From Halobacillus_B rhizosphaerae (GTDB lineage: Bacteria > Bacillota > Bacilli > Bacillales > Halobacillaceae), in assembly GCF_046719735.1 (NCBI RefSeq), contig NZ_JAUTWQ010000011.1, forward strand, positions 62,001-126,000: DNA of 64,000 bases, given 5' to 3'. The first letter of the stretch is position 1. Every line of letters starts with the position of its first letter. Below are positions 1 to 8,890 of this stretch, one piece after another. Below the pieces are notes generated by a model. The model had not been told where the DNA came from and searched no databases. It saw only the letters and a program-made list of their open reading frames with translations. The position numbers and the translations under genes were made by a program.

Positions 1-608
1 CAGCACATCATGACAGAGTTAATTCGGAAGTAAAGGTCAAGGGCTTCTTCCACATCACTGACGAGGCTTCCTGTGCTATGCATAAAGTAAGCAAGCGCAC
101 GGTTTCTAGATCCGTTTGCTATTTCCGCTTCATACACTTTTTCATCTAAATCCAGGTCGTAATTATTCGTAATCCTTCGGAGAAATTTCAGGTAGCGATC
201 GAACCTGTTTTTATTATCGTGACCCTTAATTAACGCTGACACAGCTATGGCTCCTGCGTTGATCATAGGGTTGAAAGGTTTGCTTGTATCATAAGATTCC
301 AACTGACTGATTGAATTAAAGAAGTCTCCCATAGGCTCCATTCCCACTGCCTGAAAGACCCGGTCTTTTCCGAAATCATGGAGAGCAAGCATCAATGAAA
401 TAATTTTAGATGTGCTTTGCATTGGAACATATTGTTTGGAATCGCCGCCAGAATAACAGGTTTGATCGTTCGTAATAATGGAGATGCCAAGCAGGTCCTG
501 TTTCGTACCGTCAAAATCAGGGAGTGATTTGTTCACGGTTCCTTTTGAAGCATACGGTCTGCTGTCTTCAATGGCATCTTCTAAGTACTCATGGCTGAGG
601 GATTTCAT
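1..608 (-). CDS. glsA: Glutaminase, C-terminus cut by window edge
   Basis: Hydrolyses L-glutamine to glutamate and ammonia (serine-dependent beta-lactamase-fold glutaminase). The visible first 202 or so residues contain the SxxK catalytic motif (S65-T-S-K68, within VPMQSTSK) and the family motif NPMINAGAI, both diagnostic of the family. The start is the ATG at 606-608, preceded by AAGGAGATTG at good spacing. The family is about 305-310 residues long, so roughly the last third lies beyond position 1. A short stem-loop terminator and the cydAB operon lie upstream of it, so it is probably transcribed from its own promoter in the 610-730 gap. No frame disruption is seen. Confidence 0.93.
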   Translation of the reverse strand, partial: MKSLSHEYLEDAIEDSRPYASKGTVNKSLPDFDGTKQDLLGISIITNDQTCYSGGDSKQYVPMQSTSKIISLMLALHDFGKDRVFQAVGMEPMGDFFNSISQLESYDTSKPFNPMINAGAIAVSALIKGHDNKNRFDRYLKFLRRITNNYDLDLDEKVYEAEIANGSRNRALAYFMHSTGSLVSDVEEALDLYFRINSVMMC

Positions 609-730
609 AGGCAATCTCCTTCTTTCTTATATAGATAGTTCTATGTACCCGGTAGAAGCAAAGGGATAAACGTTTCAGGAACACGGACTATGCAGCTTTT
701 TCGAGCATTGGTATAGGGCTGAATGAAGAA

Positions 731-766
731 GTAAACCCGAACCACAAGAAATCAATGGTTCGGGCT
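731..766 (-). terminator. Terminator after cydB
   Basis: Inverted repeat CCCGAACCA (736-744) with TGGTTCGGG (756-764), followed on the minus strand by TTTACTTCTTC. It lies just after the cydB stop. Confidence 0.7.
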
Positions 767-782
767 GCTTCTCAACTCTTGA

Positions 783-1808
783 TCATTCTTGCTTTAAATA
801 ACGCCGGTCTTTTAAGAATAGCTTCCAAAATAGAATAAACCCGGGAATAAGAATAGCAAACCCAATTCCGTAAACAATTAATAACTGATAAAAGATGGTT
901 GGATTCGTAAAGCCGTCCGCTATAGTTAACTGAGGGAATACTAAGTAAGGCAGATGGGCAGATCCATAGGCATAAATGGCTGCTGCATATTGCAGCATGA
1001 TAAGGATGACCGCCGGCCTTGGAGAGCCGCGAAAGTTTTTGTATTTTCTTACAAATAAGAATCCGTATCCAACGAGAAAGAAGAAGGTGGAAACAATAAA
1101 CCAATCAGGATCCGCCTTAATATTATCCACGATCCAGGAAGCTTCCTCTGGCATCGTTCCTATCGTAAGCGCAGCGATAATAATCGATATCGGGCCAAGC
1201 CAGATGGCATGGTTTCGGTAGGTTTGGAAAGCGGACCAATCGTCCGCTTCTTTGGCATAGTCCATTAGAAATACCGAAGAGATGAAGAGCTCTGTCGTTA
1301 ATCCGAAAGCAATATGCATGTAAAGTGTGGGATCTTGAAACAATTTCCCGTAAAGAAGCTGTGGATAGCCGTTTTCTAATTCTACAAATCCCCCCAAGGT
1401 AATGGGCAGAATACTGACGAGTAAAGCAGGAATTAAGAGTCCGGTAAAACCGGAAGTAATCCTCAGAACAGTTCTAAATTTTTGAACGTGATGAGCAAAC
1501 ACCATAAAGGTGGTTCGGATGGTAAGTAGTATGAGTCCGAGGCCGACGGGGAGGAGAAGTAAACTTCCGAGCATTGTTGTGGCAAACGGAAAAAAGTTCA
1601 CGAGTGCCACGACAAATATGACAAAAAACACGTTGGTTATTTCCCACGTAGGGGATAAAAAACGATTGGCAATGATGGAAGCATTTGTTTTCTTATTCCC
1701 GCCATAAATCATTCCCCAAAACCCTGCCCCAAAGTCGAGTGAACCTAAAATAGAGTAAACAAAGAGGAAACTCCATAATATAGTGATGGCTAACGTTGAT
1801 GCGTGCAT
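783..1808 (-). CDS. cydB: Cytochrome bd-type oxidase subunit II
   Basis: Membrane subunit II of a cytochrome bd-type quinol oxidase, which reduces O2 to water with quinol and no proton pumping. At 341 residues it has the usual length and about eight or nine hydrophobic segments. The N-terminus contains LDFGAGFWGM, a variant of the conserved DGFDLG-type start of CydB. It follows cydA by 15 nt and is surely cotranscribed. CydB stabilises heme assembly in CydA. The cydCD exporter genes, often downstream in Bacillus, are absent here; glsA follows instead. This arrangement resembles the YthAB-type two-gene oxidase of B. subtilis as much as CydABCD. Confidence 0.92.
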   Translation of the reverse strand: MHASTLAITILWSFLFVYSILGSLDFGAGFWGMIYGGNKKTNASIIANRFLSPTWEITNVFFVIFVVALVNFFPFATTMLGSLLLLPVGLGLILLTIRTTFMVFAHHVQKFRTVLRITSGFTGLLIPALLVSILPITLGGFVELENGYPQLLYGKLFQDPTLYMHIAFGLTTELFISSVFLMDYAKEADDWSAFQTYRNHAIWLGPISIIIAALTIGTMPEEASWIVDNIKADPDWFIVSTFFFLVGYGFLFVRKYKNFRGSPRPAVILIMLQYAAAIYAYGSAHLPYLVFPQLTIADGFTNPTIFYQLLIVYGIGFAILIPGFILFWKLFLKDRRYLKQE

Positions 1809-1823
1809 AAATGGTCATCTCCT

Positions 1824-3146
1824 CTATGAAGTAAGCTCATTTTCGACGGGGTGTCTCTTAAAGTAGAATCTTAGAACAAAGGCGGTCACAAACAATAGAG
1901 TTAAATAAAGGGACAGGAATAAAATAAACAGCGTGCCAACACTAGCCGATTTCGTAGCAGCAGCATCCGTTCTGAGCACATCGTTAATCGTCCATGGCTG
2001 CCGGCCGATACAGCTGAAGCACCAGCCTGTTTCGATTGCGATAATGGCAAGCGGACCTCCGACAACAAGAAGCGCAAGCAGCCAGCCGGGGAACTCCTTT
2101 TTCAAAAGGTGCTTCCAGCCGATGGCGAATAGGGATAAGACAATGAGCAGGGATCCGACCCCGACCATAATATTAAACAAAATATGAATATACAGCGGTG
2201 GCCAAAGTTCTTCCGGATATTCATTCAAGCCCTTTACTTCTGTATCAAATCGATTACCTGCTAGGAAGCTTAAGGCGTAGGGAATTTCGACTGCATATTT
2301 TACCTCTTTATCTTCGAGAGACGTGTAGCCTCCAATTGATAACGGCGCATAACGTGTCGTTTCAAATAGCCCCTCTGCTGCAGCCAGTTTGCGAGGCAGA
2401 TATTCGTGAAGCATTTGTGCTGTTTCATGTCCATTAAGAGCGGTTGTCAGCGACATAGCGGCTCCAAAGTAGAGAGAAATCATCAGCGCTTTCCGGTGAT
2501 AGGAACGTTCTCTGGTTGATAAATTTCGTTTAAGTAAACGAAGCGCTGCGATCGAGCCAATTAGAAAAGCAACGGTCATATAAGCAGAAAGCGTTACATG
2601 AAGTGCCGTAATTCCGAAGCTGGGATTAAAGAATGCCGCCCACGGATCTATGTTGGTTACTTCACCTCCAGGGGTGATATCAAATCCTGCCGGGGTATTC
2701 ATCCAAGCGTGCACATCTGTAATCATGATCGCTGAAGTAGTTGCCCCGATTGCTACGAAGAATATGCTCAAGATTCGTAAAGCAGGAGGCAGCCGATCAG
2801 CAGCGTATAAGTAGATGGACATAAACACAGCTTCAATTAAGAAGGCGAAGATCTCCATTTGGAAGGGCAGAGAAATGACCTGCCCCACGATCTCCATAAA
2901 GCTTGGAAATAATAACGCTATTAGCACACCGACAATGGTACCAGAAGCTATGGCTACTGCGAGTAAAACCGCAAATCCTTTCGTCCAGCGTGTGGCTAAT
3001 AATGCGTAATCTTTATCTTTCGTTATCCAGTGCAGGGCTTCCGCAATAATAATCATAACGGGAACTCCGACACCGATTGTTGCGTAAATAATATGAAATC
3101 CTAAAGATGTGCCGAAGAGAGACCGGGCCATGACTACGGTATCCAA
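1824..3146 (-). CDS. cydA: Cytochrome bd-type oxidase subunit I
   Basis: Subunit I of cytochrome bd quinol oxidase, carrying the hemes and the quinol site. Candidate ligands and proton-path residues are visible: H18 (heme b595/d), E98 and E105 (conserved pair in QMEIFAFLIEAVF) and H183 (heme b558, ALHVTLSAY). The GRQPW signature is also present. At 440 residues with a short Q-loop it is the short-loop type found in Firmicutes. The start is TTG at 3146, preceded by GAGGTGG at 7 nt spacing; the internal ATG at residue 6 has no ribosome binding site. First gene of the cydAB operon. An inverted repeat at 3177-3207 precedes it and may be regulatory. Confidence 0.93.
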   Translation of the reverse strand: MDTVVMARSLFGTSLGFHIIYATIGVGVPVMIIIAEALHWITKDKDYALLATRWTKGFAVLLAVAIASGTIVGVLIALLFPSFMEIVGQVISLPFQMEIFAFLIEAVFMSIYLYAADRLPPALRILSIFFVAIGATTSAIMITDVHAWMNTPAGFDITPGGEVTNIDPWAAFFNPSFGITALHVTLSAYMTVAFLIGSIAALRLLKRNLSTRERSYHRKALMISLYFGAAMSLTTALNGHETAQMLHEYLPRKLAAAEGLFETTRYAPLSIGGYTSLEDKEVKYAVEIPYALSFLAGNRFDTEVKGLNEYPEELWPPLYIHILFNIMVGVGSLLIVLSLFAIGWKHLLKKEFPGWLLALLVVGGPLAIIAIETGWCFSCIGRQPWTINDVLRTDAAATKSASVGTLFILFLSLYLTLLFVTAFVLRFYFKRHPVENELTS

Positions 3147-3176
3147 ATTGCTTCCACCTCGTTTGTAAATTCATCT

Positions 3177-3207
3177 ATACCTAGCTTATTTTTCCAATAC
3201 TAGGTAT
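3177..3207. promoter_or_regulatory. Inverted repeat upstream of cydA
   Basis: ATACCTAG (3177-3184) and CTAGGTAT (3200-3207) form perfect 8-bp arms around 15 bp. The right arm overlaps a 13-bp palindrome AATAC-TAG-GTATT. It lies in the 75-bp gap between the methyltransferase stop and the cydA start, where a respiratory regulator could bind. No T-run follows on either strand, so a terminator is less likely. Confidence 0.4.
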
Positions 3208-3221
3208 TTTTATACGAGGTT

Positions 3222-3992
3222 TTAAACTTTTTCCAGAAGAATCATCCATTCATCAATCGCAAACGATTCCATGTAACCGTTTGTTTGCTTGATAGAGAAG
3301 TACCGCTTAGCATCTTCGGTTGCTTGAAGGAAATACTGCTCCACTTCTTGTTGTATGGTCTTATCGTCCATTGTTCTCGCTACCCAATCCGGGAAAGTCA
3401 TTGGTTTCTGCCGTATGCTTTCTTTGATGCTGGTCATTTGATTCTCCATTAAGATTTCTTTCCATTCGGAGACCTTCAAGGCACGACAATGACTCGGATC
3501 ACGTTTCTTTTCGAACGTGTTATAAAAGAAGTCTAATTCGTCATCTTCAGGAGCCGTATTATCAATGAGCAGGAATTTCCCTTGCGGCTTAAGAACTCTT
3601 GATACTTCCTCAACAAACTTTTCTGGCTCAGGAAAATGATGGGGAGCAATTCTGCAAGTAACAGCGTCGAAGATTTCGTTTAGAAAAGGAAGGTTCTCGG
3701 CATCCGCAATCACATAGTAAACATTCTTCAAATGAGATAGATGGTGAGCGGTATTTTCGAGCATGTCTTTCGTAATATCACTGGCAAATACAGTAGAAAC
3801 TGAAGGACTGAGCTGTTTTGCTACATGCCCGCCTCCGGTGGCAATATCTAATACCACCCAGTTGGTTTGCGGCTTCAAACTTTTGGTGATCTGATCCAGA
3901 TCCGCACGATTGCTGTGAGTTTTACTCGAAACGTACGCTTCCTTATTTTTCGAAAAGATATCCTGAACTTTCTTCTTAATATCCTCTGACAT
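3222..3992 (-). CDS. Class I SAM-dependent methyltransferase
   Basis: 256-residue UbiE/COQ5-like methyltransferase. Motif I is the glycine-rich VLDIATGGGHVA near residues 48-59, followed by an acidic strand end (VFASDITKDML), the post-I region IADAENLPF and motif II/III (VLKPQGKFLLIDN). Substrate unknown. The start chosen is the ATG at 3992 (MSEDIKKK), which has AGAAGGCG upstream; the ATG 18 nt earlier lacks a ribosome binding site. Same strand as cydAB with a 75-bp gap, so it may be read into cydA, but there is no functional link beyond that. Quinone methylation is possible but cannot be shown from sequence. Confidence 0.85.
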   Translation of the reverse strand: MSEDIKKKVQDIFSKNKEAYVSSKTHSNRADLDQITKSLKPQTNWVVLDIATGGGHVAKQLSPSVSTVFASDITKDMLENTAHHLSHLKNVYYVIADAENLPFLNEIFDAVTCRIAPHHFPEPEKFVEEVSRVLKPQGKFLLIDNTAPEDDELDFFYNTFEKKRDPSHCRALKVSEWKEILMENQMTSIKESIRQKPMTFPDWVARTMDDKTIQQEVEQYFLQATEDAKRYFSIKQTNGYMESFAIDEWMILLEKV

Positions 3993-4116
3993 CGAAACGC
4001 CTTCTTTCATAGTATAGGATTACTTTTATTGTAAGTCGTCGATACTGGTAAAGATACTATTGCTTTTGAATCAACGTTGATAAGTTCAGGTAATCAGTTC
4101 TATACTTCTGGATACT

Positions 4117-4145
4117 TTGACAGAATGCCCATTTCGGTGTACGAT
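4117..4145 (+). promoter_or_regulatory. Promoter of the T-box/ileS transcript
   Basis: TTGACA (4117-4122), 17-bp spacer, TACGAT (4140-4145). A near-consensus vegetative promoter ending just before stem I of the T-box. A second possible pair, TTGATA (4077) and TATACT (4101) with an 18-bp spacer, lies upstream. Confidence 0.75.
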
Positions 4146-4165
4146 TATGGCAAAATCATTCGTTT

Positions 4166-4415
4166 TTTCGATGACGAGAAGAGTAAGCTGTTCGTGTGTT
4201 CCAAAGAGAGTCGCTGTCTTGCTGAAAGGCGATGTTCATCGTATAGCTGAAGATCATCTCTGAGAAGTTTCGCTGAAAGTACTGAGTAGGTGAAACCGGG
4301 TCGCGGCCGTTATCCGTTTGTTTCCAAGTGCCGTAAAGAGTCAATCATTACGGAATATGGGTGGTACCGCGGAAGTTACATCCGTCCCTATTTGTGTTTA
4401 GGGGCGGATTTTTTA
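4166..4415 (+). ncRNA. T-box leader controlling ileS
   Basis: tRNA-sensing riboswitch. Stem I starts at GATGA (4170-4174), which pairs with TCATC (4254-4258), and carries the AGTA-type bulge GAAGAGTAAGC and the AGAGAG distal motif (4205-4210). The T-box antiterminator sequence GGTGGTACCGCG is at about 4360-4371. It is followed by the terminator hairpin, TCCGTCCCTA (4381-4390) pairing with the TAGGGGCGGA arm, and a T-run to 4414. A plausible specifier triplet is ATC at 4253-4255, which would match tRNA-Ile. Uncharged tRNA-Ile would favour antitermination and ileS expression. Confidence 0.93.
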
Positions 4416-4445
4416 ATGCCAAAATATACAGCAAGAGGTGGAATT

Positions 4446-7400
4446 ATGCGTAAAGTCAATACGAAAGAAGCAGCATTGGAGCGCGAAAATCGCGTAAAGG
4501 ATTTCTGGAATGAGAATCAAGTCTTTAAGCGGTCTATGGACGAGAGAGAAGGGCAAGAAACTTTTGTCTTTTATGAAGGTCCTCCTACAGCCAATGGTCT
4601 GCCACATGCAGGGCATGTGCTTGGCCGAGTGATTAAAGACTTTGTTGCCCGTTATAAAACGATGAATGGCTACCAGGTCCTGCGAAAAGCAGGATGGGAC
4701 ACACATGGTCTTCCAGTTGAGCTTGAGGTAGAGAAGCAGCTGGGAATTTCCGGTAAGCAGGATATTGAAGCCTATGGTGTAGAGAAGTTTATTGAAAAAT
4801 GTAAGGAAAGTGTCTTTGAATATGAAAAGCAATGGCGTGAATTTACGGAATCCATTGGGTACTGGCTGGATATGGATGATCCTTACGTCACTTTGCAGAA
4901 TAATTATATTGAGAGCGTCTGGTACATTCTTAGTGACCTTCATAAACGGGATCTATTAAGTAAAGGCCATCGGGTTACTCCTTACTGTCCGAGCTGTCAA
5001 ACGACTTTAAGCTCCCATGAAGTAGCGCAAGGATATGAAGATGTAAAAGATTTATCAGCAACGGCAAAATTCAAAGTGGAAGGTACAGAAAACGAATTTT
5101 TCTTAGGATGGACCACGACTCCCTGGACGCTTCCTGCCAATGTAACGCTTGCCGTACACCCGGATTTGACCTATGTAAAAGCGAAGCAGGGAGAAGAAGT
5201 CTATATTGTGGCGGAAGCTCTTGCTGATAAAGTGCTAGGAGAAGAATATGAAGTCGTTTCGAAGCACAAAGGAAGCGAACTAACGGGTCTTACCTATCAA
5301 GCTCCATTTCCATTCGTTAAGCCGGAACGCGGTCATTTTGTCGTTGAAGCGGATTTCGTAAATGCTGAGAGCGGTACAGGTGTCGTTCACATTGCGCCAG
5401 CTTACGGGGAAGATGACTACAATTTAGTCAAGCAGCATCAATTATCCTTTTTTAACGTAGTGGATGGTCAAGGCCGTTACACAGAAGAAATTACTCCTTT
5501 TGCAGGTAAATTTGTAAAAGACTGCGATGTAGATATTGTTAAGTATTTAGCTGCTGAAGGTTTGCTGTTCCATAAAGAAAAGTATGAGCACAGTTATCCG
5601 CATTGCTGGCGCTGTGATTCTCCATTGCTTTATTATGCAATCGAAAGCTGGTTTATCAAGACGACGGCTCTTAAAGACCAATTCTTGAAGAACAATCAGG
5701 AGGTCGAATGGTACCCATCTCATATCAAGGATGGCCGGTTCGGTAATTTCCTTGAGAACATGGTCGACTGGAATATCGGCCGGAATCGCTTCTGGGGGAC
5801 GCCGCTTAACATTTGGATTTGTGATGACTGTAACCATCAATACGCACCTAATAGTCAAGCAGATCTTCAAGAGAAAGCGAATGGGGAAATTGGAGATGTA
5901 GAACTTCACAAGCCTTATGTAGACCGGGTACAGTTGAACTGTGATCACTGTGGAGGAACGATGAATCGTGTTCCTGAAGTCATTGACGTATGGTTTGACA
6001 GCGGATCAATGCCATTTGCACAGCAGCACTATCCATTTGAGAACCAGGAACAGTTTGATAAGCAATTCCCGGCAGACGTCATTTGTGAAGGCGTTGACCA
6101 AACGAGAGGCTGGTTCTACAGCCTGCTTGCCGTATCCACGTTATTTACTGGAAAAGTACCTTATAAACGGGTTCTTTCTACAGGTCATATTCTTGATGAA
6201 CAGGGGCGCAAGATGTCGAAGAGTAAAGGGAATGCTTTACACCCGATGGACCTGGTTAATAAATTCGGCGCCGATGCTTTCCGCTGGGCCTTGCTTGCTG
6301 ATAGTGCTCCATGGAACAACAAACGATTCTCTGAGCGAGTAGTGATTGAAGCCAAGTCCAAAGTCATTGATACACTCGTGAATACTCATGGGTTTTATAC
6401 GCTTTATGCAAATATCGATCAGTATCAATTTGATGAAACAGATCAAGGGGATAAAACTCTGCTGGACCGATGGATTCTTTCCCGCTTGCACAGTGTCAGC
6501 GGCGTAGTGCAGGTGGCCCTGGATGATTATGATTTCACTAAAGCGGCAAAAGCACTGGAAAAATATCTGGACGAAGTGAGTAACTGGTATATCCGTCGTT
6601 CCCGTGACCGTTTCTGGGAAGAAGGAATGACAGAAACGAAGAAAGCTGCTTACCATACCCTGCATCAAGTGTTAACACAGTTAAGTCAGTTGTTGGCACC
6701 ATTTGTTCCTTTTGTTGCAGAAGATATTTATCATAACTTGACTGGGGAAAGCGTTCATCTAGCCCATTTCCCTAAAGTAGATGCCTCTATGATGGATCTG
6801 CAGCTTGAAAAAGAAATGGATGCGGTTCTCCAAGTGGTTGAACTTGCCAGGGGAGTAAGAAATACAGAAGCTATAAAAACAAAGCAGCCATTGGCAGAGC
6901 TTGTCGTCATTCCTGTGAATCCTGACCAAGGAGCAGCACTGGAACAGTACAGTTCAATTATTGCGGACGAAATCAATGTGAAAGATGTAGTCGTTAAGCA
7001 GTCCTCAAATGATCTAGTCCGTTATGAGATTAAATTGAATTTCCGGGAAGCGGGTCCTAAGTTAGGCAAGAATGTTGGCGTCGTGAAAGGCTATTTGCAA
7101 AAGCTTTCTGATGAAGAAGCAGAAAAAATTGTGGAACAGGGGTACGCTGTAGTGCCGACCGATGAAGGAGACCTTGAAGTTCCCAATGATCTCTTAATTG
7201 TTGAGCGAGTAGCGGATGCCGGACTTTCAATGGGATCGAACCAAGATTTCCACGTCATTCTTGATACTACCATCTCCGAAGAACTCCGCCTCGAGGGTCT
7301 AGCTCGAGAGGTGATCCGAGTGATCCAGGATGGCCGTAAACAAAAGAATCTGCCAATTGATCGTCGTGTGAATATTGCTCTTCATGGAGATGATGAAGTA

Positions 7401-7535
7401 GTAAGAGCGATTAAGCAAAATGAACAATTGATACGTGATAATGTCCTTGTGGATGAACTACAGCTTGGCGAAACTGAAGGTATGGAAGAATATGAAGTAG
7501 GTGCGAATCAACTGAAGCTCGCACTGGGTGAGTAA
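4446..7535 (+). CDS. ileS: Isoleucyl-tRNA synthetase, long type-2-like form
   Basis: Charges tRNA-Ile with isoleucine. 1029 residues; start at the ATG at 4446 preceded by AAGAGGTGG. The HIGH-equivalent HAGH is at residues 54-57, and KMSKS at 589-593. The CP1 editing domain shows GWTTTPWTLP near residue 220, and the WYIRRSRDRFW anticodon-binding segment is present. Length and motif context (FYEGPPTANGLPHAGH) match the eukaryote-like type 2 IleRS of Thermus and some Bacillus rather than the roughly 920-residue type 1 enzyme with a C-terminal zinc site. Members of type 2 are generally insensitive to mupirocin. Monocistronic, with its own promoter, T-box and terminator. Confidence 0.96.
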   Translation: MRKVNTKEAALERENRVKDFWNENQVFKRSMDEREGQETFVFYEGPPTANGLPHAGHVLGRVIKDFVARYKTMNGYQVLRKAGWDTHGLPVELEVEKQLGISGKQDIEAYGVEKFIEKCKESVFEYEKQWREFTESIGYWLDMDDPYVTLQNNYIESVWYILSDLHKRDLLSKGHRVTPYCPSCQTTLSSHEVAQGYEDVKDLSATAKFKVEGTENEFFLGWTTTPWTLPANVTLAVHPDLTYVKAKQGEEVYIVAEALADKVLGEEYEVVSKHKGSELTGLTYQAPFPFVKPERGHFVVEADFVNAESGTGVVHIAPAYGEDDYNLVKQHQLSFFNVVDGQGRYTEEITPFAGKFVKDCDVDIVKYLAAEGLLFHKEKYEHSYPHCWRCDSPLLYYAIESWFIKTTALKDQFLKNNQEVEWYPSHIKDGRFGNFLENMVDWNIGRNRFWGTPLNIWICDDCNHQYAPNSQADLQEKANGEIGDVELHKPYVDRVQLNCDHCGGTMNRVPEVIDVWFDSGSMPFAQQHYPFENQEQFDKQFPADVICEGVDQTRGWFYSLLAVSTLFTGKVPYKRVLSTGHILDEQGRKMSKSKGNALHPMDLVNKFGADAFRWALLADSAPWNNKRFSERVVIEAKSKVIDTLVNTHGFYTLYANIDQYQFDETDQGDKTLLDRWILSRLHSVSGVVQVALDDYDFTKAAKALEKYLDEVSNWYIRRSRDRFWEEGMTETKKAAYHTLHQVLTQLSQLLAPFVPFVAEDIYHNLTGESVHLAHFPKVDASMMDLQLEKEMDAVLQVVELARGVRNTEAIKTKQPLAELVVIPVNPDQGAALEQYSSIIADEINVKDVVVKQSSNDLVRYEIKLNFREAGPKLGKNVGVVKGYLQKLSDEEAEKIVEQGYAVVPTDEGDLEVPNDLLIVERVADAGLSMGSNQDFHVILDTTISEELRLEGLAREVIRVIQDGRKQKNLPIDRRVNIALHGDDEVVRAIKQNEQLIRDNVLVDELQLGETEGMEEYEVGANQLKLALGE

Positions 7536-7562
7536 TCCTTCGTTCAAGTCTTTCTGAATAAA

Positions 7563-7609
7563 TAAAAGTACCCGTCTTATTCATTGTTGAATGAGACGGG
7601 TACTTTTTT
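7563..7609 (+). terminator. ileS terminator
   Basis: Long stem AAGTACCCGTCTTATTCA with TGAATGAGACGGGTACTT, 4-nt loop, then a T-run. Confidence 0.92.
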
Positions 7610-7729
7610 ATGGCTTAAATAAAGAACCTTTTTTTAGTTATCCGTGGTTTCCAAGCTGATTATATGCTCAGGATATTCATGTCTATAGATGTATAGACCA
7701 GTATTCTGAAAGACTTGATTTCTAGCTTG

Positions 7730-7908
7730 TTGGGTCCGTTACTAACAATGAGAGGAGGGTGGCGAAGGAAATAACTCGCTTTCCTGTGGGGGAGCCGGCA
7801 AGCCTCCTCGTTCGTATTCACTCTCTGTGGGGTCTCGCCTGTCACCTTCTCCCACGGGAGTCTCGTCATTTCCTTCGCCACCCATCACATGAAGAATGAA
7901 CGGACCAA
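7730..7908. repeat. Dispersed hairpin element, copy R1
   Basis: Imperfect palindrome about 179 bp long. The inner arms GGGTGGCGAAGGAAAT and ATTTCCTTCGCCACCC (7757-7883) are perfectly complementary over 16 bp. The outer arms TTGGGTCCGTT (7730-7740) and AACGGACCAA (7899-7908) also pair. The core contains CTCGCTTTCCTGTGGG, GGGGTCTCGCC and CCCACGGGAGTCTCG. The 127-bp core is about 93% identical, by hand alignment, to the reverse complement of the copy at 41277-41403. A short open frame runs through it but is a by-product of the repeat. Confidence 0.85.
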
Positions 7909-8015
7909 TATAGTAACAGAAACCGATTCTAACTCCAATATAATCCTGATATTAAACTTGGGAGCCACTTTTGGCTGGTATAAGAAACACTTATTTATGT
8001 CAATCACCTTTTAAT

Positions 8016-8180
8016 ATTTCCGTTCTCTCAATAATAATAAAGAGGCGGGGAAATGGGGAGACTCCTATGGGAGGATAGGGCAGGTGAGATCCCGCAGGCT
8101 TTGCCGAGGAAGCTCACCGTTCGCCCGTGGAAAGCGAGTCATTTCCCCGACCTCGACTCTCCGTTAACCGTAACGGAAAT
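8016..8180. repeat. Dispersed hairpin element, copy R2
   Basis: Same family as R1, in the opposite orientation. Outer arms ATTTCCGTT (8016-8024) and AACGGAAAT (8172-8180); inner arms GAGGCGGGGAAAT and ATTTCCCCGACCTC (8042-8154). Core motifs AGACTCCTATGGGAGG, GGTGAGATCCCGCAGG and CCCGTGGAAAGCGAG correspond to those of R1. The arm sequences differ from R1 but are complementary to each other. Confidence 0.8.
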
Positions 8181-8249
8181 CTTCAAATTATCTTGAGACT
8201 GAGTTTTCCGACAACGGGGGTTCACGGAATATTACTAACAGCAATCCCA

Positions 8250-8873
8250 TTAATAGGATCTGAATATGAAATGCAGCTTATTTTGCACTCCATTCATAAA
8301 ATCGTCAAATATAAGCTCATCCTGATAGATAAACACAAGAAATTCGAACGCAAGACTGCTATAAATAATCTCCCCAGCTTGATTGGAGTCAAACTCTTGA
8401 GGCAGGACATGCTTATCCTTCAGCTGATTCATAAACTGGATTAAGTCATCCACGAACATAAAATCCAAACCGATAAATTTCTTCATAATCTCCGGCTTAG
8501 ACTTGAAGGCAGAAAGGGACACACCTATCATATCCTTCATCATTTTCTTAGTGAAAACTTTATACCGTTTAATCCGCTGCTCAATGTATTGATATACAAG
8601 GTCGGAAGCTGCAAATTGCAGATCCGCTTCTGTGAGACTCGTTTCTAAATCATCAAGTTCTTCCACAAAGTCTTCTGAGAATACTTCCACCAGCAGATCT
8701 GCTTTTGTTTTGAAGTAATTGAACAGGGTTCCCACGCCAATATCGGCTTGTTTAGCGATTTCACCTGTTGTGGTTTCTTCATAGCCCTGTTCAAAAAAAA
8801 GCCGTTTAGCAACTGATACAATGGCATCCCTTGTTTCTTGTTTCTTTTCCTTTCGGCGGTTCAACAAAACCAT
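8250..8873 (-). CDS. TetR family transcriptional regulator
   Basis: 207 residues. The N-terminal TetR helix-turn-helix spans about residues 12-58 (AIVSVAKRLFFEQGYEETTTGEIA, then IGVGTLFNYFKTKADL). The rest is an all-helical ligand-binding domain without a recognisable subfamily. Start at 8873, with GGGAGCTG just upstream. It lies 82 bp downstream of the KtrB gene on the same strand, and a 30-bp palindrome in that gap suggests its own autoregulated promoter. Target genes cannot be inferred from the neighbours with certainty; drug or fatty-acid responsive roles are common in the family. Confidence 0.9.
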   Translation of the reverse strand: MVLLNRRKEKKQETRDAIVSVAKRLFFEQGYEETTTGEIAKQADIGVGTLFNYFKTKADLLVEVFSEDFVEELDDLETSLTEADLQFAASDLVYQYIEQRIKRYKVFTKKMMKDMIGVSLSAFKSKPEIMKKFIGLDFMFVDDLIQFMNQLKDKHVLPQEFDSNQAGEIIYSSLAFEFLVFIYQDELIFDDFMNGVQNKLHFIFRSY

Positions 8874-8890
8874 CAGCTCCCTAAAAAAAC

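Noticed and set aside
4290..4445. N-terminal extension of IleS by 52 residues
   Set aside because: It would translate the T-box antiterminator and terminator; the real start at 4446 has a good ribosome binding site and matches the family N-terminus.
4413..4943. 176-codon minus-strand frame
   Set aside because: Antisense of the ileS 5' end, which has clear synthetase motifs on the plus strand.
7660..7881. 73-codon minus-strand open frame with Cys-free repeat-like protein sequence
   Set aside because: Lies wholly in hairpin repeat R1. The same translation appears from R4 at 41252-41473, as expected from repeated DNA rather than from a gene; no ribosome binding site.
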